This document shows positions 1-7,780 of a DNA stretch of 37,704 nt, in pieces. How positions within the stretch are numbered: position 1 is the first letter of the stretch; the number at the start of each line of letters is the position of its first letter. The notes beneath the pieces were generated by a model, which was not told the DNA's origin, ran no database searches, and was given only the letters and a program-made list of their open reading frames with translations. This DNA is from Bacillota bacterium. GTDB taxonomy: Bacteria > Bacillota > Clostridia > Christensenellales > Aristaeellaceae. The position numbers were made by a program, and so were the translations under genes. The stretch covers positions 1-37,704 of the forward strand of contig JAEYQQ010000142.1 in NCBI GenBank assembly GCA_023409955.1, given 5' to 3'.

Positions 1-526
1 AGGAGCAGGCCAGAGGCAGAATCAGACCCAAGTACGAATTTTGCAGGCCCAGCAGCTGGGTATTGACAACATAGGTGGAGACCAGTCCTCCATGAAAGAG
101 CATGGGGACAAAAATGAAATAGGTGTAGAACTTTCGTAGTCTAAAGCTGGGGCGGGACAGGGCATAGCCCATGGTGGTGGTCAGGGTAAGGCCCAGCGCA
201 GTACCTGCGACGGTGACGCCGATGGAATTAAAGAATGCCCGCCCGATTAAAGAGCGCATGCTCCACATGTATTTGTAGGCAGATACACCCCAGGCTTCAG
301 GCATAAAGCTGTAACCGTTCTTGGCGATGGAGGCTTCTGAGGAAAAGGAGATAATGACTACGAAGATCACCGGCAAAATTGCCAGCAGTGCCATGAAAAT
401 AAACAGCATAGAGCCTAAAATATTTGTTATGGGATGAATCCGGTTGAACCGGTTTAATCCATCCTGAAAAACATTGCTCTTCTGTTCCGCGTCAAAGGCG
501 GGGATTTGTTCTTTCATCATATTCAT
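1..526 (-). CDS. Carbohydrate ABC transporter permease, LplC/YtcP type (partial, C-terminus outside window)
   Basis: Inner-membrane permease subunit of a CUT1-type sugar ABC transporter. The visible 175 codons start at an ATG preceded by AGGAGGTGG and encode a short cytoplasmic N-terminus, a first membrane segment (about residues 35-60, rich in I, L, V and F), a periplasm-facing stretch typical of YtcP (SFSSEASIAKNGYSF) and the beginning of the core permease domain. The gene lies 17 bases after the LplB-type permease gene and is clearly its partner. A lipoprotein solute-binding gene, usual in this family, would be expected beyond the window start and is not visible. Substrate is not readable from sequence; the neighbouring amino-sugar enzymes suggest muropeptide sugars (inference). 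The family call is firm, the substrate is not. Confidence 0.85.
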   Translation of the reverse strand, partial: MNMMKEQIPAFDAEQKSNVFQDGLNRFNRIHPITNILGSMLFIFMALLAILPVIFVVIISFSSEASIAKNGYSFMPEAWGVSAYKYMWSMRSLIGRAFFNSIGVTVAGTALGLTLTTTMGYALSRPSFRLRKFYTYFIFVPMLFHGGLVSTYVVNTQLLGLQNSYLGLILPLACS

Positions 527-543
527 ATGCTCCACCTCCTTTT

Positions 544-1512
544 TTAAAACAGGGAACTGTCAGGGTCAATGCGCCTGACTACCAGGTTTGCAGTAAGCAG
601 TGTTATACAGCCGAACACTGACTGCAAAAAGCCTGCAGCGGAGGCATAGTTGTACTGTGGCTTGCTGGAGCCCCGCAGCGCGTTGTACACGTATACGTCA
701 ATGGTCAGCGTAACGCTAGACAAGGAGTTTGAGTTTTTCGGGGCTTGGTAAAACAGGCCAAAATCCGAATTGAAGATGCGGCCCACCGCCATGATGAACA
801 TAATGCTCATGATGGGGCGCAGAAGCGGCAGGGTGATAAATCGTATCTGCTGACTCTTTTTTGCACCGTCTATAACAGCAGCCTCGTACAGGGAGGTATC
901 AATGCCGCTGATTGCAGCCATGTAGACCACCATACCATAGCCTATGGTTTTCCACACCTGTAAAAATACAAGAATGAAGGGCCATTTATCTGGCGTTTGG
1001 TACCACAGGACGGTTGACCCGCCAGTAGCTTCTAACACATTGTTGATCAAGCCTTTGTCGGTGGATAAAAACGCAAAGACAAAATAACCTACCACCACCC
1101 AGGAAAGAAAGTGCGGCAAAAACATGGCTGTTTGACTGATTTTTGCGATTCGGCGGGAATACAGTTCAGATAATAAAATGGCTAAAGTTACAGGCAGAAC
1201 AACACCCAGTATGATAAATACAATGTTATAGCCTAAGGTGTTGCGAAGCATCATCGCCACATATTTTGTTTTAAAAAGATATTCGAAGTTATCCAGCCCG
1301 CTCCAGGGGCTGTTAACAAACAAGCTATATAAAAATCCTTTTCCGGGCGCAATCTGATAGCTCTTAAACGCTATGACAATACCAAACATAGGAACATAGC
1401 AAAACAAGATATACCAAATAGCTGTGGGCAGGGACAATAGAAAGAGCTGTAGATCATCCAGGCTAAAGCGTGGCTTCCGGCGCTTTATCGCCAATGGCCT
1501 TTTTTGTACCAT
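544..1512 (-). CDS. Carbohydrate ABC transporter permease, LplB type
   Basis: First permease of the CUT1-type sugar importer, 322 residues. About six hydrophobic segments are visible, and the cytoplasmic EAA loop, which contacts the ATPase, reads YEAAVIDGAKKSQQIRFITLP at about residues 210-230 (first part AAVIDGA). I chose the ATG at 1512, which has GGGAGGA about 8 bases upstream; the open frame extends to a GTG at 1530 that overlaps this Shine-Dalgarno sequence. There is a 189-base gap to the upstream serine hydrolase gene, so this pair may have its own promoter or be the distal part of the namZ operon. No ATPase gene is present; such importers commonly share an MsmK/UgpC-type ATPase encoded elsewhere (family knowledge). 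Confidence 0.88.
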   Translation of the reverse strand: MVQKRPLAIKRRKPRFSLDDLQLFLLSLPTAIWYILFCYVPMFGIVIAFKSYQIAPGKGFLYSLFVNSPWSGLDNFEYLFKTKYVAMMLRNTLGYNIVFIILGVVLPVTLAILLSELYSRRIAKISQTAMFLPHFLSWVVVGYFVFAFLSTDKGLINNVLEATGGSTVLWYQTPDKWPFILVFLQVWKTIGYGMVVYMAAISGIDTSLYEAAVIDGAKKSQQIRFITLPLLRPIMSIMFIMAVGRIFNSDFGLFYQAPKNSNSLSSVTLTIDVYVYNALRGSSKPQYNYASAAGFLQSVFGCITLLTANLVVRRIDPDSSLF

Positions 1513-1701
1513 GAGGCATCCTCCCAACACTAAGGCAATGGCGAAAGTCAGTGGTTGTCGTCATTGCTGGCAGCCTTCTTGTATATGGCTTGCCATACTC
1601 TATATGTGCCGTGTTTTTCACGGGAAAGAGGGTAGGAGATGGGCATCTATCATCACGTCATTGTGTGCCCGTCAAACTTCCAATGACCCTGAACACAGGG
1701 A

Positions 1702-2763
1702 TTAAGGAAGGCAATGATTCGCTTCCATGTTCCTGATTGCTTGGGCATAAACACGGTTATTGTATAAGCGGCGGAATCTTTGCAGTGCCGGGTTGCCTCG
1801 TTGGGGGTGCACTGCATTTGTTAATAGAAGTGCATATATACCGCTTTTGGGATCAACCGTAAGGCTAGTACCAGTAAAGCCGGTATGGCCATAGGCGAAG
1901 GCTGGAAAAAGATCACCCATGAAGCTGCCGTGACCGCCGCTTATGTGAAAGCCAAGGCCTCTGTGCACAGGATAATCTGGAGTTCTGTCCTTAATGGCCA
2001 TATCCAGTGTCAAAGGTGTGATCAAAGGCATTCCGCCCTTTGAAAGCATGGCTGCAAAACGTACGCAGTCCTCGATGGTTGAAAACAGCCCGGCATTTCC
2101 TGAAACACCTTGTAGAAAGCGGGCATTTTCATCATGCACAATCCCCTGAAACGGCTTGCCTGTAGCAGCGCATACTTCTGTGGCTGCAATATTATTGCCT
2201 GTGGGAAGATAACCGGTATCCTGCATGCCAAGGGGTTCATAAATGAACTTTCGGCTGATTTCTTGCAAGGGTTGCTCATACACTTGTTCCAGTATCTTGC
2301 CAAGCAGAATATATCCCATACAGGAGTATCTAGGCTCATGACCTGGTGTGCCCACCAAGGGGCGGGCCAATATGGCATTGACAGTGTCTGCAGGATCAGA
2401 GCAGGCATCCTCCAGCAAAAAGCTTGGTATAAAGCCTCCCGTATGGGTCATCAGCTGATAGATGGTGATGCCTGCCTTGTCGGGCGGGGCATTAAAGAAA
2501 TAGGACAGCGTGTCATCCAGCGTAAGCAAGCCCTTTTCAAGGGCCATCAAGGCCAGCATGGTGGGGGCCATGATCTTGGTCATGGATGCCATGTCATAAC
2601 GTGTTTTTGTATTTGCTGGTTCGTTTCCATACAGGGTCAGGCGGCCTGCTGCATGGATATAGAGTATGTTGTCCCGCTGGCCGACAGCGGCGGCAGCCGA
2701 TGGAAATACGCCGTCTTTGATGCCTTGCGCTAGCATGTCGGCAATAAAGCCAAAGCATTCCAT
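1702..2763 (-). CDS. Beta-lactamase-fold serine hydrolase, AmiE-like (possible N-acetylmuramyl-L-alanine amidase)
   Basis: Class C beta-lactamase / DD-peptidase fold hydrolase of 353 residues. The nucleophile motif SxxK is S60-M-T-K63, the second motif is Y146-S147 in RYSCMG, and the third (KTG equivalent) is HTG within YGHTGFTG near the C-terminus. No signal peptide is seen, so it should be cytoplasmic. I start at the ATG at 2763 with AAAGGGCGG upstream rather than the TTG at 2781. It is the fourth gene of a tight operon behind namZ. In Bacillus subtilis the mur operon carries AmiE, a member of this fold that removes peptides from MurNAc, next to nagZ and namZ; by analogy this gene may do the same inside the cell. 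Function by context only; an esterase or other peptidase is possible. Confidence 0.65.
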   Translation of the reverse strand: MECFGFIADMLAQGIKDGVFPSAAAAVGQRDNILYIHAAGRLTLYGNEPANTKTRYDMASMTKIMAPTMLALMALEKGLLTLDDTLSYFFNAPPDKAGITIYQLMTHTGGFIPSFLLEDACSDPADTVNAILARPLVGTPGHEPRYSCMGYILLGKILEQVYEQPLQEISRKFIYEPLGMQDTGYLPTGNNIAATEVCAATGKPFQGIVHDENARFLQGVSGNAGLFSTIEDCVRFAAMLSKGGMPLITPLTLDMAIKDRTPDYPVHRGLGFHISGGHGSFMGDLFPAFAYGHTGFTGTSLTVDPKSGIYALLLTNAVHPQRGNPALQRFRRLYNNRVYAQAIRNMEANHCLP

Positions 2764-2789
2764 AGACACCGCCCTTTCCAATTGTGTGA

Positions 2790-3494
2790 TTAAAGAGATT
2801 CCATTGTCTGCCGCTTGCCAAAGTCCGTAGTGCCAAAGCAGGTGGCGTAATCCTTGCCAATGATGGCCCCCCGCGCTATGCTCAGTGCAGTATAGTAGCG
2901 TAGGTATTTAAAGCTGGTGGAATGCTCAGCTAGCCACAATTTTTTTATGGCCTTTTCCCAAAGCGGAAAGGCTTCGGATACATCAAAGTAGAAATAGGGC
3001 GAAAACCCTTCAGCATCCTCCCAGTTTTCTGCAAACATGGCACGGCCAATGGGGGCTGGGGCCAACGGCATATCATAAGTTGGCAGTGACGCAAAAAAGA
3101 TTGCATTTTTGGTGATTGTATGCGCAGCAACATGATCCTTATGAATGCTGGAACGCCAATGATAGAGTATGGCATTGGCTTGTTTTTCGCGAAGCAAAAG
3201 CGCAAGCTGAAGTTCGAGCTCCTGCACAGGATACAGTTCTCCATCCGGAATGTCCCATACAATGCTCTCTCCACCAAGGATGTCCATGAATTCTTTAGCG
3301 GCGGCGACATTCTGCTGCCGGAACTCCTGGGTGGGTACACCTTTAGGTGCGCCGCGCTCACCGGCGGTAAGATCTACGGTAATCACCCTGTCGCCCATCA
3401 TGGCGTGCTTGGCCAAGAGCATACCGCATGTCAATTGTGCATCACCGACGTGGGCGCCAACGGCAATGATGGTTTTGGGCATGCGCTGACTCAT
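2790..3494 (-). CDS. PIG-L/LmbE family deacetylase with altered active-site motif
   Basis: A 234-residue protein of the PIG-L (LmbE/BshB/MshB) family, zinc enzymes that N-deacetylate GlcNAc-type substrates. The first motif, normally AHPDDE, reads A-H15-V-G-D18-A: the zinc-binding His and second Asp remain, but the first Asp, the general base in MshB, is Gly and the following Glu is Ala. The second motif is H118-K-D-H121-VAA-H125, so the histidine side looks intact. The start at 3494 has AAAGGAAG upstream; a GTG at 3503 sits inside that site. It follows the GNAT gene by 36 bases and precedes the serine hydrolase by 26. Predicted cytoplasmic. Probable substrate is an amino sugar or muropeptide fragment, but the motif change makes the reaction uncertain. 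Confidence 0.75.
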   Translation of the reverse strand: MSQRMPKTIIAVGAHVGDAQLTCGMLLAKHAMMGDRVITVDLTAGERGAPKGVPTQEFRQQNVAAAKEFMDILGGESIVWDIPDGELYPVQELELQLALLLREKQANAILYHWRSSIHKDHVAAHTITKNAIFFASLPTYDMPLAPAPIGRAMFAENWEDAEGFSPYFYFDVSEAFPLWEKAIKKLWLAEHSTSFKYLRYYTALSIARGAIIGKDYATCFGTTDFGKRQTMESL

Positions 3495-3530
3495 AGAAAG
3501 CACTTCCTTTCTACATGGGTAATTGATGGG

Positions 3531-4523
3531 TCAAAGTATGTGGCTCATTACTGAAAAACGGCGGACTACCCTAAACCCTGTACGAAGATAGAGTCGCTGT
3601 GCGTGGTTGTCGCGGCCGGTAAACAGGGTGCTGAAAGTAGCGCCTACAGCAATAAATTCCTGCATCAATAAATTGAATAGTACCGTGGCAATGCCCCGGC
3701 GCTCATACTCGGGATCAGTGCATATGCCGGTAAACCAACCTCGGCCGCTTTCCTGCTTATCTACCGGCCCGGTAAAGCCAACTATATGCCTGTTGTGGGT
3801 GGCAGTCAGTATGGGCCGTGGTGAAGCGGCGTGTGTCTCGTCCAATAGCACCTTGCGCCAGTATTCGCTGCCAACACGGTCGCACATTCTGTCATAGTCA
3901 TATTCAAGGGACACATCGTAGCGGCCTGTAACAATTCCTTCTGCCTGCAAGGCGGCTCGTTTTACATCAAAATCGGGGGATACAACATAATCCTTCAAAT
4001 CCAGGTACATGGCCACTTCGCTGTACTTATCCTCAAAGCCTTGCTTCAGCAGGAAAGGATAGCCGGGGCAGTCAAGGTCCATGCCTGGTGCATTGTTGTG
4101 GTCATGGCCGTCGGTTCCCGGGACCAGCCAGGCAAGATTAATGGGGTTGCTTCCGCTGCAGGAAATCATACGCTTTCCAGATTGGCTCAATGCCTGCATT
4201 AATGCCTTTAATAGAGCTGAACCTATGCCGCTACGGCGGTGCATGGGATCAACAAAGATCACCGTAAGATAACCGGGTGTACTTTCATGGGTCTCTTTGG
4301 ACAGAAATATCTTTTTTGTGATGCCATTGACAAAGCCGATGACTTTGCCGTCTTTTTCTGCTACAAGACTATACTGCGGGCTATAATGGGGGCTTGATAG
4401 GAACAGGGCAGCAAAGCGCTCTTCTGTCAGCGGCTTATAGACCACCTCACCGGAATGCACGCTTTGATTCCATAATCCTATGACCTGGTGTACATCAGTT
4501 ATGGTAAAAAGCCGAATTATCAC
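3531..4523 (-). CDS. Tandem GNAT-domain N-acetyltransferase
   Basis: A 330-residue protein made of two GNAT acetyltransferase domains. The N-terminal copy (about residues 1-165) has the acetyl-CoA pyrophosphate-binding loop RRSGIGSALL after the strand TVIFVDP; the C-terminal copy (about 185-330) has the equivalent ERRGIATVLF after GICTDPEY. I take the GTG at 4523, with AAAGGGGA about 8 bases upstream, as the start; the longer frame begins inside namZ and lacks a ribosome binding site. It lies 19 bases after the namZ stop. Acetyl acceptor unknown. In this operon a glucosamine or muramic-acid amine is a plausible acceptor, which would restore the N-acetyl group that NagZ and MurQ substrates carry (inference). 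Confidence 0.8.
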   Translation of the reverse strand: MIIRLFTITDVHQVIGLWNQSVHSGEVVYKPLTEERFAALFLSSPHYSPQYSLVAEKDGKVIGFVNGITKKIFLSKETHESTPGYLTVIFVDPMHRRSGIGSALLKALMQALSQSGKRMISCSGSNPINLAWLVPGTDGHDHNNAPGMDLDCPGYPFLLKQGFEDKYSEVAMYLDLKDYVVSPDFDVKRAALQAEGIVTGRYDVSLEYDYDRMCDRVGSEYWRKVLLDETHAASPRPILTATHNRHIVGFTGPVDKQESGRGWFTGICTDPEYERRGIATVLFNLLMQEFIAVGATFSTLFTGRDNHAQRLYLRTGFRVVRRFSVMSHIL

Positions 4524-4542
4524 TGGCGCTTCCCCTTTCAAC

Positions 4543-5694
4543 TTATTTGTATAATTCAAATTGCTTTTTCCAAGATGCAAACTCCTGAATCAGGGGGCGG
4601 TGGGCGGCAATCAGCTGGGGTCCGTCTTTCTTACCCAGCCGGTATTCATCGGTGCCAAGCAGCCGGTCGATGCTTCCGATGCCGGTGTCCTCTTCCGGAG
4701 GCCTGAAGGCAAAGGAGTCAGGGTGCAGATTTCGTATCTCATCCATCAGCATCAGTCCGCCGGTAAAGGGATCTGCTACGGCGTAATCCGTTATGTGTAC
4801 CTGTACACCATGGCAGGTTTCACCAGTCCATTTGGAAAATTGGGGTGTAAAGCTTGCTCGGCGAAAAAATAGACCTATCAGCTTCAGCCTTGCCATTCGC
4901 AATTCTAGTTCCCTGCTGTTGATATATGGTGCACCGATCAGCTGGAAAGGTAGCGTTGTACCACGGCCTTCGGATAGGTTTGTGCCTTCAAAAATGCAGG
5001 TTCCATGGTAAACAAAGGCGGACTCGGGTGTGGGGCAGTTGGGAGATGGGGCTACCCAGGGAAGGTCCGTATCATGATACAGGAACTCCCTTTTCCATCC
5101 TGAAAGGGGAACTATCGTAAGCTGCAAATCCAAGGATAGATAAGATTTTACCCAAAGCGAATATTCGCCGATCGTCATGCCATACCGGGTGGGCATGGCA
5201 TACTCGCCAACAAAGGAGTGAAAGCGTTCATCCAGCAATGTGCCGGATACGTCGCTTCCGCCAATGGGGTTAGGCCTATCCAGCACAACCATGGGTTTTT
5301 GAGCTTGTGCACAGGCTTCCATGGCATAGGATAGAGAATAGAGGTAGGTATAAAATCTGGCACCGACATCCTGCATGTCGAAAACCAGTATGTCAAAGGT
5401 ATCAAGCATTTCGGGTGTCATGCGGCGTGTTTTGCCGTATAAGCTGTGTACAACGACACCAGTGTCGGGGTCTGTAAATACCCCGATTATGTCGCCTGCC
5501 TGCTGATTGCCACGAACACCGTGTTCGCAGGCAAATAGTGCTGTCAAATTATAGCGCTTAAAAAGGATGTCGATAGAGGAACGGAAGCTGCGATCGATAC
5601 CAGTAGGATTTGTAATCAGACCAACTCGCCTGCCTCGCAGCATTGCATCTGCCATGTGAAGTTGGTCCAGTCCGCTAAGCACCCTGGCTTTCAT
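4543..5694 (-). CDS. namZ: DUF1343 protein, NamZ-like exo-beta-N-acetylmuramidase
   Basis: A 383-residue DUF1343 family protein. B. subtilis NamZ of this family (GH171) releases terminal MurNAc from the non-reducing end of peptidoglycan fragments. Family marks are GLITNPTGID near the N-terminus, the motif E57-H58-G (the conserved family Glu-His), the D-M-Q-D-V-G-A-R-F-Y-T-Y core, LDRPNP, and EGTNLSEGRGTT. Unlike the exported Bacillus enzyme, there is no signal peptide: the sequence starts MKARVLSGLDQL, supported by AAAGGAG 8 bases upstream. It is the first gene of the minus arm, divergent from murR. With MurQ, NagZ and a sugar kinase on the other arm this gives a complete MurNAc/GlcNAc salvage set that should act in the cytoplasm. 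Confidence 0.87.
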   Translation of the reverse strand: MKARVLSGLDQLHMADAMLRGRRVGLITNPTGIDRSFRSSIDILFKRYNLTALFACEHGVRGNQQAGDIIGVFTDPDTGVVVHSLYGKTRRMTPEMLDTFDILVFDMQDVGARFYTYLYSLSYAMEACAQAQKPMVVLDRPNPIGGSDVSGTLLDERFHSFVGEYAMPTRYGMTIGEYSLWVKSYLSLDLQLTIVPLSGWKREFLYHDTDLPWVAPSPNCPTPESAFVYHGTCIFEGTNLSEGRGTTLPFQLIGAPYINSRELELRMARLKLIGLFFRRASFTPQFSKWTGETCHGVQVHITDYAVADPFTGGLMLMDEIRNLHPDSFAFRPPEEDTGIGSIDRLLGTDEYRLGKKDGPQLIAAHRPLIQEFASWKKQFELYK

Positions 5695-5752
5695 ACTGGC
5701 ATTCTCCTTTCGAAATAGGATGTGCCGCTGCTAAGGGTGATGATCTAACCAT

Positions 5753-5781
5753 ATTGTAACAGTCAAACCGTAAAAAGTAAA
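5753..5781 (-). promoter_or_regulatory. Predicted sigma-A promoter of the namZ operon
   Basis: On the minus strand TTTACT (5776-5781) is separated by 17 bases from TACAAT (5753-5758), about 60 bases upstream of the namZ start. Match by eye to the vegetative consensus; not tested. Confidence 0.5.
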
Positions 5782-5816
5782 TGAAATTATTTTTGCATTC
5801 GAAATTTATTTATGTA
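5782..5816. promoter_or_regulatory. Possible MurR/RpiR operator region
   Basis: An AT-rich block between the two divergent promoters carries GAAATTAT at 5783 and GAAATTTAT at 5801, two similar boxes 18 bases apart, directly beside the predicted namZ -35 element. RpiR regulators usually bind AT-rich repeats in such positions. No perfect palindrome is present, so this is only a candidate. Confidence 0.3.
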
Positions 5817-5821
5817 ACTTA

Positions 5822-5849
5822 TTGCGGAATCTAATTCCTGTGGTACAAT
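5822..5849 (+). promoter_or_regulatory. Predicted promoter of the murR-murQ-nagZ-murK operon
   Basis: TTGCGG (5822-5827), a 16-base spacer and TACAAT (5844-5849), with TGG directly before the -10 box giving an extended -10 (TGnTACAAT). It lies about 100 bases upstream of the murR start. Confidence 0.5.
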
Positions 5850-5950
5850 GATAGCAGGACTGATATAAAAGTTATCAGACGTGATCAACAAGCCACAAAG
5901 GTGTGGCAGCATAATGAGCCTTATTAATGGGGCGAATTGGAGGAATCTGC

Positions 5951-6808
5951 TTGACGGACTGCATCATTAAGCTGCAGGAGCTGATGGATACTTTTTCGCC
6001 TGCTGAACAGCGGGTGGCAACCTATTTTTTAGATCATCGGATGCATTTGGCCAGTACGCCGATTCAAGAGGTGGCAAGAGCATGTCATACCAGCCAGACT
6101 ACTGTTGTCAGGCTATGTAAGCTTGCGGGATTTAAAGGCTTTAAGGACTTTTTACTGGCGCTATCTGCCAGCCTGGCTATAAAGAAGGAAAACCCCATGA
6201 CACTGGCCTATACCGATGTACAGACCGGAAGCGACTTGTATCATATTATGGAAGATATGACCCGGCGCAACATCAGTGGCTTGCAAAGTACCATGCAGGT
6301 GCTCAATTATGATGAGCTGGATAAAGCTGTTCAGGCTATACACAAATCAAGGCGGGTGGATTTTTATGGCATGGGCATGTCTGCGCTGGTGGCTATGGAT
6401 GCGCAGCATAAATTTCTGCGTATAAACAAGGTGTCCCTGACGGCCATGGACCCACATGTGCAGGTGGTGTCTGCGGCCAGTCTGCAGACTGGGGATGTGG
6501 CGGTATTTTTCTCCTATTCAGGCGAGACAACCGATACCTTGGATACGATGCAAGTGGCCAAGCAAGGCGGAGCGACTGTTATCTCTGTGACAAAGTATGC
6601 CCCCAATACACTATCGGAACGCTGTGATATAAAGCTGCATGTGGCCAGTTCTGAAGTGGCGGTGCGGACAGGTGCGACATCCTCCCGGATTGCCATGCTG
6701 CATATCGTAGATCTTTTGTTTTCTGCTGTAATATCCTTGGAGTATGAGGATGCAAAAACTGTACTGGACCGCTCGTTGGTGGCGGCAAGCTTCAAGAAAA
6801 ACCGGTAA
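5951..6808 (+). CDS. murR: MurR/RpiR family transcriptional regulator
   Basis: A 285-residue regulator with an N-terminal RpiR helix-turn-helix (about residues 1-77; core FSPAEQRVATYFLDH followed by ACHTSQTTVVRLCKLAGF) and a C-terminal SIS sugar-phosphate-binding domain (about 125-260; FYGMGMSALVAMD and FFSYSGETTDT are the two phosphate loops). I start at TTG 5951, which has TTGGAGGAAT about 7 bases upstream; an in-frame ATG at 5927 has no such site. Family members such as E. coli MurR respond to MurNAc-6-phosphate. It heads the plus arm and faces the namZ operon, so it most likely controls both arms. The murQ gene follows after 41 bases. Confidence 0.85.
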   Translation: MTDCIIKLQELMDTFSPAEQRVATYFLDHRMHLASTPIQEVARACHTSQTTVVRLCKLAGFKGFKDFLLALSASLAIKKENPMTLAYTDVQTGSDLYHIMEDMTRRNISGLQSTMQVLNYDELDKAVQAIHKSRRVDFYGMGMSALVAMDAQHKFLRINKVSLTAMDPHVQVVSAASLQTGDVAVFFSYSGETTDTLDTMQVAKQGGATVISVTKYAPNTLSERCDIKLHVASSEVAVRTGATSSRIAMLHIVDLLFSAVISLEYEDAKTVLDRSLVAASFKKNR

Positions 6809-6849
6809 GCCAGATAACATTGCTGATGCGGCTTGAGAGGTTGGCGTGT

Positions 6850-7758
6850 ATGAATTTTGAGGAGCTTTCGACCGAACAGGTTAACCAGCAGAGTCTGCGG
6901 CTGGATGAGATGACGCCGTTGCAAGCGGCATCGCTGATGAACAATGTAGATACACAGGCTGCAGCTGCGGTGAGTGCGGCACTTCCTGCGATTGCACAGG
7001 CGGTGGAGATCATATCTGAACGGTTAAAAGCTGGCGGAAGACTGGTGTATGCCGGTGCCGGCACCAGCGGACGGTTGGGTGTGCTGGATGCTTCTGAATG
7101 CCCGCCGACCTTTGGCGTTGAACCTGGCTTGATCGTAGGGGTGATCGCCGGAGGGGATAGGGCTTTGCGTTATTCCATTGAAGGGGCGGAGGATTCACCT
7201 GAATTGGGCCGGCAGGATATGCTGGATAACAAGCTAAGCAACAAGGATGTTTTGGTTGCCATCAGCTCCAGTGGTTATGCTCCATATTGCGTAGGTGCAT
7301 TGGACTATGCCAAAGAGCATGGGGCTTATGCGATTGCCTTAACATGCAATGTAAATTCGATTATTTCTGGGCATGCCGATCTGTCCATCGAGGTGCCTAC
7401 AGGCCCTGAGATTCTCTCCGGCTCCACTCGGCTTAAGGCGGGGACTGCTACTAAAATGGTGCTGAATATGCTCTCTACCTTAACCATGGTGCAACTGGGC
7501 AAGGTGTATAAAAACCTGATGGTGGATATGAAGCCCAGCAACAACAAGCTCAGTGACCGTGCAGTACGTATTGTGAAGAATGCATTGGAACTGAATGACC
7601 GCCATGAGGCCGAGGTGCTGCTAGGAAAGGCCCAGGGGAATGCCAAGGCAGCCATCGTCATGTCTCTTTCCAAGGCAGACTATCCAACTGCAGTGGCGGC
7701 ACTGAACAAGCAAAATGGTTTTGTTCGCAAGGCAGTCACACTGCTGGTCAAGGAATGA
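6850..7758 (+). CDS. murQ: N-acetylmuramic acid 6-phosphate etherase
   Basis: Cleaves the lactyl ether of MurNAc-6-phosphate to GlcNAc-6-phosphate and D-lactate in the cytoplasm. The 302-residue protein has the SIS fold with the family signature GAGTSGRLGVLDASECPP (residues 69-86) including catalytic E83, and EGAEDS with E111, matching the two essential glutamates of E. coli MurQ (E83, E114). Length matches the family. The start at 6850 (MNFEELSTE) is chosen because it fits the family N-terminus and has GAGAGG upstream; the open frame extends ten codons further without support. It sits between murR and nagZ (22-base gap), and its phosphorylated substrate should come from the kinase at the end of this operon. 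Confidence 0.95.
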   Translation: MNFEELSTEQVNQQSLRLDEMTPLQAASLMNNVDTQAAAAVSAALPAIAQAVEIISERLKAGGRLVYAGAGTSGRLGVLDASECPPTFGVEPGLIVGVIAGGDRALRYSIEGAEDSPELGRQDMLDNKLSNKDVLVAISSSGYAPYCVGALDYAKEHGAYAIALTCNVNSIISGHADLSIEVPTGPEILSGSTRLKAGTATKMVLNMLSTLTMVQLGKVYKNLMVDMKPSNNKLSDRAVRIVKNALELNDRHEAEVLLGKAQGNAKAAIVMSLSKADYPTAVAALNKQNGFVRKAVTLLVKE

Positions 7759-7780
7759 CCGGATAGGTGGTGCAGCAGGG

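Noticed and set aside
1600..1630. Small CCGTG-TTTTT-CACGG hairpin between the serine hydrolase and permease genes
   Set aside because: Only five paired bases and no T run in the right place; not convincing as terminator or operator.
2134..2733. Open frame of 199 codons opposite the serine hydrolase gene
   Set aside because: Antisense to a well-supported coding region; composition is typical of a shadow frame.
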